From Vombatus ursinus (Eukaryota > Chordata > Mammalia > Diprotodontia > Vombatidae): a stretch of DNA of 64,000 nt. Each line of letters begins with the position of its first letter. Position 1 is the stretch's first letter. Shown here in pieces: positions 32,744 to 43,198 of the stretch. A program made the translations under genes and the position numbers. The DNA lies in contig NW_020954569.1 of NCBI RefSeq assembly GCF_900497805.2, positions 21,997,903 to 22,061,902 of the forward strand. The letters run 5' to 3'. The notes beneath the pieces were generated by a model. It was not told the origin of the DNA. It worked only from the letters and a program-made list of their open reading frames with translations, and made no database searches.

Positions 32744-32945
32744 CTCACACTTTAATTCTAATGGCTTACATCTGGTCATTATTTCCAATTCATCCCATTT
32801 ATAACTTGTTTGAACATAGTTGTTTGTAGCTTCTTGAACACAGGGACTGTCTTTTACCTTTCGTTGTATTCCCAGTGCTTAGCACAGTTCCTGGCACACA
32901 GCAGGTGCTTAATGTCTATTGACTGACTGGTTTATTCCATCCCCA
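32744..32945 (+). repeat. L2 LINE, 3' UTR end
   Basis: TAGCTTCTTGAACACAGGGA, CTGTCTTTTACCTTTCGTTG, CAGTGCTTAGCACAGTTCCT and GGCACACAGCAGGTGCTTAA end in a TATTGACTGACTGG terminus, as expected for an L2 3' end. Confidence 0.9.
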
Positions 32946-33109
32946 AATTACCTTGTATTTATTTTATGTATTTATTATATATGTTTTTATACATACATTT
33001 TATCTCTTCCTATGAAATGTAACTATCTTGAAGGAAAGGACTATTCAGTTTGTCTTTTTATCCTTAGTGCCTGTGGGTGATAAATGCTTATTGATGACTG
33101 ATTACCTAT

Positions 33110-34240
33110 AATACAAAGTATGGATTAAAGGGTTAAGACAGGAAAGACAAAAAAAGATCTGCTAAGAATCCCTTAAAATGAAGCTAAGAAGCTTTCATAC
33201 AAACAAAATTGACATAATTAAAATAAGAGGGGAAGCAATTGGTTGGGGAAAAATTAGTATTTTTTATCTCTGATAATGGTCTGACATTCAAGATATAAAT
33301 TAAATTAATACAAATGTATTATAAAAGTCATGTCCTAAAGAATAGGTAATCAAAACAGACGGACAAAAAAGTTCATAAAAGAGTTGCAAACTATTAAAAA
33401 CCATATTAAATGATTGGTTGAAATAGCCACTGCCCCGTGAAAAAGACGTCAAAATAACTGAAGTTTTATTTCACACCAAAGCAAATTGGCAAAGCCAATA
33501 AGAGATGAGAATATTTGGCGTTGGAGGGGTCATTTTAAAATAGTCAACTGAAACTTTGTTAGTGGTTCGTAGGATTGGTCCCACTCTTCTGGAAATGAAT
33601 TTGCAATTATTCCAAGAAAGTACCCATGCTTTTTAACTCAGTGATCCTATTGCTATAATATGCCCCAAGGAAGCCAATAATTAAACAACAGTCACATGTA
33701 TAATGAAAATATTATAGCATTATTTTTTATTGTATTTAAGAATTAGAAACAAAGCTATTGATTGATAAATGTCCAAAGAAACTGTGGTACAACAGTGCAA
33801 TGGAATATTGCTGTGGCTTAAGGACTTTTGAACATGATGACTACATAGAAACATGGGAAGATACTATGAACCAATTAACTGTAAAGTAATCAGAATCTGG
33901 AAAACAATATACACAATTTCTATAGCAATATGAAGAGATAGAAAAAAACCAAATCAACCAAAATTGAATGCTGTAAGATTATAATGACCAAATTTTGCCT
34001 TAAGAAGTAATATTAATTTCCTTTCATTCTTTGCAGAAGTTGGGAACCATGAGTGCAAAACACTGAATATAATATTGTAGTTGGTTTACATTTTGGTTAT
34101 TTTTTTCTGAATAGTTTTCCCTTTGACACCTTATTTGTTATTATTGAGGATAGCTATCTCAGAATAGGATAGGCTAGTTATATACTGGGAAATGTAGGTG
34201 AAAATTAAAAAAAAACAATTTTAAAAAGCAAATAAACTAA
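33110..34240 (+). mobile_element. L1 LINE, older 3' end
   Basis: Sense L1 from the late ORF2 region: the segment at 33187-33245 translates in part as FHTNKIDIIKIRGEAI, related to the KLKSFCTAK region. Then come GGTACAACAGTGCAATGGAA and GAAAACAATATACACAATTT (an ORF2 terminus of another L1 subfamily), and a 3' UTR ending in an A-rich tail at about 34205-34240. Stops are frequent. It differs clearly from the 30485-31095 copy, so an older subfamily is likely. Confidence 0.7.
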
Positions 34241-34749
34241 AGCAGCAATTATGATATTATAAGTGGGTTGCATTGAAATTATGGGAGTATTTATTAAATC
34301 ATTTGACTATAATAGATGAGAGCAATGAAATAATTAAATATAATCACAAAAATGTGGAACAATGAAGTCAGAAATAGAATCAGATTTAGGGAGATGATAA
34401 TCTTGGTTTTGGACATGTAGAATTTAAAGTACCAGATTGCAAAATACTAACAATCTTGTGAAAGAATGCTCCAAATCACAACTATAACCACTACTATGCC
34501 ACCCCTAACAACAGCAACAACAACAATAGCAACACGACAATTCAAAACAGCTCTGGAATTTTAACCTTACATCAAATTGACAAAGATGATGAAAGATTAA
34601 AAAAAAAATTCATTTAGAATACTTATATAGAAATAGACATACCTTTTGTTCCTGTAGTCTGATTTTACAGTCACTGGATTCATGAACACAAGACACCTAA
34701 TTTATTACCCTTAGGTAGGCCTTGCCTTAAAATATATGAATATTTAAAT

Positions 34750-34920
34750 AAAAAGATCAGAGACATCATAGTATAACAGATAAGAATAGCACACTGGTAG
34801 TCAAAGGCCTGATTTCTAGTCCTATTTCTGCTACTTGCTATAATTTTGGACAAGTTATCCATTTTTCAGCCTGTTTCATCTCAGTATTAATGAAACAAAT
34901 ACCCATCTTGCCTGACTAAA
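34750..34920 (+). repeat. MIR SINE
   Basis: TAGTATAACAGATAAGAATA, GGTAGTCAAAGGCCTGATTT, GCTACTTGCTATAATTTTGG and CAAGTTATCCATTTTTCAGC track plus-strand MIR. Confidence 0.65.
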
Positions 34921-35189
34921 TAGGTGGCTGCAAGCAACAATCAGAATATATGTTTGTGGAAATCTTTTAAAAACTATTAAACACTAATATTGAAATTGTG
35001 GTCATTGAAAATCTTATCTAAATTCCTCTGCTAGTTGAGTGCTTGTCCTCTTGCTTTGAACTCTCCAAACTAGGAAAAAAAAAAATAACAGCATTATAGA
35101 TGCCCATCACCATAACATTTTAAAAACTATTAAATGTCTCTCCAGGCCCTTTTTTGTAGGAAAATAGGTCTAATTTGTAGGATCAGAGA

Positions 35190-35375
35190 TTTACAACTGA
35201 ACAACACCTCAGAAGCTTTCTATTCCAATCCCTTTCATTTTACAGCTGAGGAGATGGAGGAATAACTGAGGTTGAGTGACTTGCCCAAGATGGCACAAGT
35301 AGTGACATCTGAATTAGGATTTAAATACTCTAGAAGTAGCGTTCTTTCCACTCTAGCATGCCTTGACATCTTCCT
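35190..35375 (-). repeat. MIR SINE
   Basis: TTTTACAGCTGAGGAGATGG, AGGTTGAGTGACTTGCCCAA, GATGGCACAAGTAGTGAC and GTTCTTTCCACTCTAGCATG are in reverse-strand MIR order. Confidence 0.85.
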
Positions 35376-35439
35376 GAGAGGCAATGTCAACTAGTGTCTT
35401 AATTGTTGTTGTAGAATCAATAAGCATGATATTCAAGTG

Positions 35440-35580
35440 CTATCTCTATGCCTCAGTTTATGTAAAATTGAGCATTGCCAGTAGTATTTACAGGGCAGAG
35501 TTGTTGTCAGGCTCCTGTGGTACAATTCCTGCAAAGCACTTTGCAAACATTTACCAGGTGCTATATAAATGTCATTCATT
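35440..35580 (+). repeat. MIR-type SINE, 3' half
   Basis: TATGCCTCAGTTTATGTAAA, AGAGTTGTTGTCAGGCTCCT, GCAAAGCACTTTGCAAACAT and GTGCTATATAAATGTC match the SINE 3' part. Confidence 0.75.
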
Positions 35581-37747
35581 TACATGAATTTTTAAAGAAA
35601 AATGGGAATAACTACAGAGCAATTTACATATTGAGAGGGGAAGGGGGAAAAAATGCCATAATTATCGTGTAGAGAGTGACCAGCTAATTGTAATAATGGA
35701 TGCAAGGTAACCAAGGGCAACTGTGAACTTAAATATAAGAGCACTAATTTCGTGTCAAAAGTGACTAGGGATTTATAATGAACTCAGTGGGACTGCAGAC
35801 CTTTAGGGACCAGATTATCTTTCCACGATATTTGATATTTCTTTGAGCATTGTCATGTTTCAGGCTTCACAAGTGAAGAAAGTTATAAAGAGATAAAGTT
35901 TTATTCTAATTATCCCTGAGTACTTCTTACAAGTTTTCACCTTGAAAGCAAACTTGATAGATGACAACCTTTTGGGGGGCATTTCTTATAACAATAGTAA
36001 ATTGTTCCTGTCTCACTTCAAATAGGCCCATCCAATTTTCAAAATTGCTCCCGTATAAAAAGCAATTTACTGGGTTCTTACTAAAATCATTGTCATAATA
36101 GTATTTTAGAATTTAAAAGTGAAAACATGAATTTTAAAACCAAAAATTACTTACTATTTGAAACTTTTGTGGTGCTCCCTATCATCAAGTATTGACTATT
36201 TAATGATATTAAAGTAGCATTAATGATTTTATAAAACAAAGTCACATTCCCATAATGGAAAAGGAGTCAAGTACATGAAATTCTTAAGTTTTAGTGCCTC
36301 TTCCAGAGGACACTTTTATGTGTATGAAATTCATAACCCCAAGTAGAACTTACTTATTTACATATTTCATTTTACTTCCAACTCATAATTTTGTGTATGT
36401 CAGGTTTTCATTTCTTACATGAGTAAGTCTCCTAAGTGACCTTTCCTCACTAACTGGGGTTGGCATCTCTGCTTTACACTCGCTTGAGATATTAAGTCCA
36501 CAAATACCTTGCATAAATCCCTTTAATAAAACCACATTAGGCAGACATGGGCCGAACTAAGTCTGGTTTGTCTGTGCTTGCACTTAAAACCACTCCAAAG
36601 GGAATGCAAAAGCCAGTGCATATGGCTCAAGAGCAGTAAGCTACTGAGTTTGCATGTAAATTAGAATGCACAGGCAGTATAGCCATCTGTCCACAAAGTG
36701 CTTCCTGATTTGCTTGTCAAAAATGTTACAGGCTTAGTTTGAGCAGGCAACACCAGGGGGAAAGCAAAGCGAGACCGCTGCCTCTTCTCTGTAACTGAAC
36801 AAGGCAACATTCTCGAACAGGAGTTGGGATGTGTCTCACCTAATCTTAGAATCCTCAAATGGTTGCTCAGCAGTCTACCCATCTATCACTGACATGGCTG
36901 AATCCCTGAATGTTTAGCATGCATGAGTAATAACTAATCCTTTATCTACATTCCAGATGAGATTTCTTGCCATTTTATAGTTCATGAACAGCTTCAATGA
37001 AAAAAGTAAACAGGCCTCGGGTGCAATTGACTTTAGATGACAGTAATAAAACAAGAACACAGCACACTGGATATGGTTTTTAAATAAAGATCTGTAAAGG
37101 ATGTCTCATTTCTGCATCATGGATTTAGATCACTTAAAACTTCAGTAATATGTCACTTAGGCTATGTATCTGATTGCTTACAGCACTTTAAAAGAGGAGG
37201 GGGAAAGTGGAAATGGAAAATTTGCTGTCATAGCCCCCACCACTTTTTTTTTCTGCTTGTTTTACATAAAACTGAATGGTTTCAGTATAAAACCAACCAG
37301 TTCAGTTAGGATGTTTTTCTCTAATCCATTATCTTGCTAAAATATTTCAGGCGAGAATAAATGGCTTTCTAATTATGTGAATAATTAGGAATTGTTAAAA
37401 TCTGCCTTGCTAAGTAGCGGCTTTCCTATCAATAGAGGAATTTAAGCAAAAGCAGTATAGTCACTTGTCAGGGATGTTACAGACAGCATTTATTCATTAG
37501 TGAGGTTAGGCTAGATACCACAATAACACTAGGTGAAATTTATCTTTTTGTAGCATCTATTCTTTGTTTCTTCTGGGTACAATCAGAATAAGACCAAAGT
37601 TACTCCTTTACCCAAATAATACTTCAAATGCTTCCCCACCCTCACTTATGTCTTTTCTGTTCCAGGTTAAACATCTCAGTATCTTAAACCAATAATCCTA
37701 AAGCAGGCCTTCGACCTGCCTCACCGCACTGTTTGACCTCCTCTGAA
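35581..37747. other. Repeat-poor block, possible conserved noncoding DNA
   Basis: More than 2 kb in which I recognise no interspersed repeat, which is rare in this window. It holds AT-rich, homeobox-site-like patches (TTATGTGAATAATTAGG at about 37373-37389) and one GC-richer patch with CpGs (about 36745-36800). The 73-codon minus-strand frame at 36661-36882 has no recognisable domain. I cannot assign a function. Confidence 0.4.
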
Positions 37748-37960
37748 CAGCAGATAGAGCACTGGGCCTGGAGTCAGGAAAACCTGAGTTCAAATCTAGC
37801 CTCAGATACATACTAGTTGTGTGACCCCAAAGAAGTCACAACCTTTGCTTACCTCAGTTTCATCAATTGTAAAATGCGGATAATAATAGCATCTACATTC
37901 CAGTTTTCTGAGCAGGTTCAAGCTTTATAAGATTCTTAACACAATGCTGGCACTAACACA
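37748..37960 (+). repeat. MIR/CORE-type SINE
   Basis: AGATAGAGCACTGGGCCTGG, AGTCAGGAAAACCTGAGTTC, ACTAGTTGTGTGACCCCAAA, TCAATTGTAAAATGCGGATA and TTCTTAACACAATGCTGGCA cover the SINE from head to 3' end. Confidence 0.9.
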
Positions 37961-39287
37961 ATGGCCTGACTAACTTATTCCATCTTACCAATGTCCATAA
38001 AATTTGGCAATATAAGAATCCAGAATTAGTAGGAATAGGACTGAATATAACATAACTCTTATCCCTGGTGCTCTGGACATTTATGCTTCAATACTGTTAT
38101 AGATATGCAAATGTATTATTGAGGGTGTTCCACCACTAAAGATCATGGTTCAGATGACAAAGCTTTTGTGTACTGTGTGAATCTTGTCAATGCTTCCTTC
38201 CTAACCATCCACATGGAAATTTTTCTCACTACCTCTCACTATGCCCATTGTTAGAAGGTTGAGCACATAGGCTGTACAAGTTGAGCCTCCAGAACAAGTG
38301 GAGGGTTGTCATGATGAACTTATAGGAGGACATGGTCATGACTTTCAGAGGATAGACATAACTTACATAGGATGGGCAGACATGCATGGGCCATGACCTG
38401 TATCACTAGAGGGAAAAATTACATTAAGGAAGTGACTGAGCTATTTCTGCTAGAGTACATACAACAAATATCCTTTAGGGCACATGTGCACAGACCTCTT
38501 AGTTCTGAAAGTGAACCATAACCATGTAGCAACAGATCACTTCACATAGTATGTATAGGTCCAGTGCCGGAGGAATCAGAGGATTTTCACAATGGAAATG
38601 GTTCAATGAAGAATGTATTTTTCAGTGTAGTTTTCATGCTAAGATTCATTCTAAGCAAGGTAAAGATTTTGAGAACAAGTTAAAGAAACATTTTCTACTT
38701 TTACGTGTATGGAATCAGCACGAATCAAGAAGTTTCAACTATACCACTTCATCCTGAAGAGACCCACAGGGAGACTGTTTTCATCAAAGCTGGTTTAACA
38801 TGCTTGTAATTTTGCAATCTAAACAGGTCTTAGTGGAGTCAGCATAGGCATTGACTATGGTAGTCCTCTAGTGACAACCTATGCTTCCATCTATACCTAT
38901 TGATGTTAGAATTGTGTCATACTGCTTCTTTCTTGGAATCTCTGAATATGGAGAAGATACAGACTCTTAGAGTCAATTTGTCACATACCAGAGAGCACAA
39001 GTAAATGAGGTTTGCTATCTTAGCTATGGCCTTAGAACAGAAGAATATGGGGAGGAATCATTACCAATAAAATGCATGACTTCATTGTCAAGAACTTTAT
39101 TTGGTGGATCAAGTCCTGTGTGGTACCCAAGGAAAATCTGGTATTCAGTGTACTGGGTGGAGAGCCTTCAGCAATTTGCCCTTATAAAAAAAATAGCACC
39201 AAAAATGACTTTTGAGGTTGCAAAGATAATGTTCCATAGCTTCCTATTGCTCATAGAGATGTGAATAGGGATGTTGCCTGTCATTAT
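37961..39287. other. Unassigned sequence, about 1.3 kb
   Basis: I recognise no repeat family. Composition is less AT-rich than the neighbours. Short frames at 38551-38757 and 39076-39264 show no known domain. It could be an old element I do not recognise. Confidence 0.35.
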
Positions 39288-39462
39288 GACAAGTGGCACC
39301 TTCACTGCAATTTATCACCTTAGAGAGTTACCTAGAGTGTGAAGAATTCAAGTGACATGCCTAGGGTTACACAGCCAGTACATTTCAAAGGAGTGACTTG
39401 AATCCAATTGTTCCTGGCTTTGAAACCAACTCTCTACCCACTAAGCCATGTTGCCTAACTAC
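39288..39462 (-). repeat. Marsupial SINE with long 3' extension
   Basis: GGCACCTTCACTGCAATTTA, CACCTTAGAGAGTTACCTAG, CAAGTGACATGCCTAGGGTT, ACACAGCCAGTACATTTCAA and ACCCACTAAGCCATGTTGCC. The same extension occurs at 47245-47475 and 49425-49600. Confidence 0.85.
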
Positions 39463-39904
39463 CACTGTTCACCATCTTTCCTAGTGAATGGATGGACAAG
39501 AACAAAGGATAGAAGAAGAATCAGACCCCAAGAAGGAGCCATCTACCTGTCATCAAAGGATAGTCCATATTAAGTAATATTCTATATGGTGAACCTCCAG
39601 GTTAAATGCCAGATGGAAAGGAAAGCATGAGGTTGGTATTCATAACCCATTGAGGGTTGGGGAATCTTGCCATGAAAGCCCTAGTCATTCCACAAATTCA
39701 GAATCGAAACTTCAGATGAATTGGGTCACAGAGGGTGAGAAGGATGATAGTGTTGAATTGATAATAGATAGCTGGTTATTCACAAAGGCCAGGATGATGT
39801 AGAACACCATGGGAAGCAGTGGGGCTGGATGAGCACACTGCTTACAAACTCATATGCTCTGTGCAATCTTCAGACAAGGATAGCATCTAGAGACTGGCTG
39901 CCAT

Positions 39905-40115
39905 CCTAAAAAGAGCATTGGATTTGATGTCAGGAAACCATGGGGTTCATGTTTTGCCTTAGACACTTAACTAATTCTATGTCTTTGGACAAATTATTTA
40001 ATTTTCTATGCCTCAGTTTCTCCATCTGTGAAATGGGGATAATAATGAAACCTTCCTCACAGGGTTATTGTGAGGATCAAATGAAATAAGACGTGAAAAC
40101 TACTTAACTAACTAC
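39905..40115 (+). repeat. MIR-type SINE
   Basis: GAGCATTGGATTTGATGTCA, CTTAGACACTTAACTAATTC, CCTCAGTTTCTCCATCTGTG, AAATGGGGATAATAATGAAA and GGGTTATTGTGAGGATCAAA follow the plus-strand SINE. Confidence 0.85.
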
Positions 40116-40329
40116 ATAAATTTTAACTGTTCTTTGATAAAAGCATAGTGCTTTGCAAAACACGAAATATTATTTGAAATGTCAGTAGTTAGGATTGCTA
40201 TTATTTATTATTGTGTGTATGTGATGCTTGCTTGTGCCTATGACTCTAATATGTGGTATTACATATCATGTACTTGTGATTCTTCATCAATAATAGATTC
40301 AGACCTTGAAAATGCTTTCTTGCTTTGCT

Positions 40330-40487
40330 AGCCCTACTTCTCCATTTTACAGTTGAGGAAAGTGAGGCCTAGGAAGATCAAATGACTTGCCCAAAGTTAA
40401 GTAGTTAATAAGGAGCAGAACTGAGTTTTGAAACCATATCCTGACTATAAGTTCAGTGTTTGTTCCACTAGATCATGCAGCTAATAG
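40330..40487 (-). repeat. MIR SINE
   Basis: CTCCATTTTACAGTTGAGGA, GTGAGGCCTAGGAAGATCAA, ATGACTTGCCCAAAGTTAAG and CCACTAGATCATGCAGCTA are in reverse-strand order. It ends a few bases before the next L1. Confidence 0.85.
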
Positions 40488-41256
40488 AGAGTTCTGCTTC
40501 CAGGAGTCAAGATGGCAGAGTAAGAAGTAAGTCACTCTCACTCTCCTTTATTGACCTCTGAAAGCCCAGATAATATCGCCCCAGGAAAAACCCTGGAACA
40601 GCTAAACCAGTGGAAAGACAGGGTGCAGCAATTAGATAGCCCAGGAAACTTGGGGGATTAATGTGAAAGGCCCTTCTCACTCTGGGGGAAGGGAAGCAGT
40701 ACAGAACGGGAGGCGTCCCAGCAAGCCAGCAGAAAGCCCCACCTCAGCATACCAAGGGGAGATCCTGAACCCCAGAGTGGTGGAGCAGGCAATACCAGCA
40801 CCAGGACCAGCAAGTACAAGCAGGGAAACCAGTGGAAATTGGCTTGGAAAACCACCACGTGCTCCAGCAGCCAACTCTCCCAGTCCCTCGGCAAAACTCT
40901 GGGAAGCACAATTCCAACAGGGAAAGCTGGAGAAACATCCTGCAGCAGCGAAACATCCATGTGCAAGGCCCAGGTGACCAGGAGCCAAAGAAAGGAGTAA
41001 AAGGCCCAGGTGAGCAGGCATCCTCCAGTGGCCAGAATCCCCACCTCTACCACTAGAACTCCAGTGTTACTGATTCCAGCCCAACAACAGGTAAGCTGAC
41101 AGAACACTACAGGCTCCACCTGCCAGTATCTGAGGCCCCAACATATAAAGCCAGTGACCAGGCCCCAGGCTCCCAGCACAAGAAGTTTGGCCCAGTGCCT
41201 TCTGCTCCCCAGCAGGAGAGCTCATTTTTTTTAAGGTCAGAAAATAAGCAAACACC

Positions 41257-42429
41257 ATGAGCAAAAAGAAACATACAATGACCATAGATTCTTATTATGG
41301 GGACAGGGAAGATCAAGGCAGAAATTCAATAGAGTACAACATTGTCAACCAACTCACACCTGAAACCTCAAAAGGGAATATGCACTGGTCTGAAGCCCAA
41401 AAAGCCTTCTTGGAAGAGCTCAAGAAGAATTTTAAAAGTCAAATAAGAGAGGTAGAAGAAAAATTGGGAAAAGAAATGAGAGGTACACGAGAGAGAGTCA
41501 AAAACTTGGAAAAGGAAGGACAAAAAATAACTGTAGAAAACAAGTGCTTAAAAAAATATAATTGGCCGAATGGAGAAAAAAAAGTACACTGAAGAAAACA
41601 AATCCCTAAAAAAATACAATTGGCCAACTGGAAAAAAGTACACTGAAGCAGAATGGGCCAAACAGAAAGGGAGGCACAAAAACTCACTCACTGAGGAGAA
41701 CTCCTTAAAAAGTAAAATGAGCCAAATGGAAAAGGAGGTACAAAATCTAATAGAAGAAAACAATTTGTGAAAAATTAGAATTGGGCAAGTGGAAACTAAT
41801 TACTCTGAGAGAGTTAGAATCAGCTGAACAGAAACAAAAGAACAAAAAAAAAAAGATGAAAACATAAAATACTTCATTGGTAAAACAATTTACCTGGAAA
41901 ATAGATCCATGACAGATGATTTAAAAATTATTGGTCTACATGAAAACCACAATGAAAAAAAGAGTCTGGACAGCATCTTTCAGGAAATCATCAAGGAAAA
42001 CTGCCCTGAGGTCCTAGAATCAGAGAGTCAAATAGCCATAGAGAAAATCCACCAATCACCTCCTGAAAGAGATCCCAAATTGAAAATGCCAAGGAATACA
42101 CTAACCAAATTCCAAAATTACTAGGTCAAAGAGAAAATACTGCAAGCAGCCAGAATGAAATAATTTAAATATTATGGAACCATAGTCAGGATTATGCAGG
42201 ACCTTAAAGCTTCTACATTAAAAGATCATAGGGTGTGGAATATGATATTCCATAAGGCAAAGGAGCTTGGATTACAACCAAGGACCACCTACCCAGTGAA
42301 AATGAACATAATATTTTAGGAAAGGAAATAGACACTCAATGAATTGGGGACTTCCAAACCTTCCTGATAAAAAGACCAGAGCTCAACAGAAAATATGATC
42401 CTCAAATACAAGACTCAAAAGAGATATAA
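41257..42429 (+). pseudogene. L1 ORF1 (RNA-binding chaperone), broken
   Basis: The start MSKKKHTMTIDSYYGDREDQ is shared with the other L1 copies. Residues about 45-110 and following form a coiled coil with repeated blocks: ENKCLKKYNWPNGEKK, ENKSLKKYNWPTGKKYTE, EENSLKSKMSQMEKEVQNLI. The RRM-type core follows in another frame at 41909-42124: LKIIGLHENHNEKKSLDSIF, then QEIIKENCPEVLESE and IEKIHQSPPERDPK. The C-terminal part (KAKELGLQPR..., KRPELNRKYD-like) extends to about 42429. At least three frame breaks or stops are seen. The normal role is trimeric RNA chaperone in the L1 particle. Confidence 0.85.
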
Positions 42430-42949
42430 AAAGGTAAACAGGATGGGGGGGAAAAAACAACATGTTATTAATAAGAGCAAACTGTTTATATTCCTACATT
42501 AGAATTGAGCAAGTGGAAGCTAATGACATGTTTGGACAGCACCTTTCAGGAAATCATCAAGGGAAGATGACACTTGTAACTCTTGAGAACTCTATTGTTA
42601 TTACACCATTTTAGAGGGGTATACATAAACAGAAGGAGTGGGATTAAGTTGACTTTGATGTAATGATAAAAAAATCTAATTAAGTGGGTTAAATGGATCC
42701 AAGTAAGTAGATTAATCAGATCTAATTAAGGGTTTGTACTGGGAGAAAAGAAAAGGAGGAGGCAGACAAGGGTAAATTACATTACAGGAGAAGGCACAAA
42801 AACCTAATACAGTAGAGGGAAAGAAGGAAGGGAGATGAGCATTGTTTGAACCTTACTCTCATCAGATTTGGCTCAAGGAGGGAATAACATGATCAGTTAG
42901 GTATAGAAATCTAACTTGCCCTATAGGCAGTAGGAGGGAAAAGGGGAAA

Positions 42950-43069
42950 GAAAAGGGAGGGGAGATAGAAGGGAGGTAAGTAGTAGTAAGGGTAAAGGAG
43001 GAGAAAAGGGAGGGGAGATAGAAGGGAGGTAAGTAGTAGTAAGGGTAAAGGAGGAGAAAAGGGAGGGGG
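42950..43069. repeat. 53-bp tandem duplication in the L1 inter-ORF spacer
   Basis: A purine-rich unit beginning GAAAAGGGAGGGGAGATAG is repeated at an exact 53-bp spacing (42950 and 43003), with a third partial copy from 43056. The two full copies are almost identical, so the duplication is recent relative to the L1. Confidence 0.9.
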
Positions 43070-43198
43070 CTAATAGAAGGGAGAGCAAAGTGAGGAAGGC
43101 AGTGGTCAAAAGCAAAAATATAGTGAGGAGGGAAAGGGAGAATGGAGAAAGAGAAGCATAAACAGGTGGAAAATAGGATAGAGAGAAAGACACAGATA

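Noticed and set aside
36661-36882. A 73-codon minus-strand frame in the repeat-poor block as a gene
   Set aside because: No domain is recognised and no splice or promoter context could be argued. The length is within chance expectation.
40658-41179. The 173-codon minus-strand frame and overlapping frames on both strands
   Set aside because: They lie in the GC-rich 5' UTR of a plus-strand L1, which has few stops by composition. No domain is present.
42950-43069. CRISPR-like array
   Set aside because: It is a contiguous tandem duplication without unique spacers, inside an L1. The genome is vertebrate.
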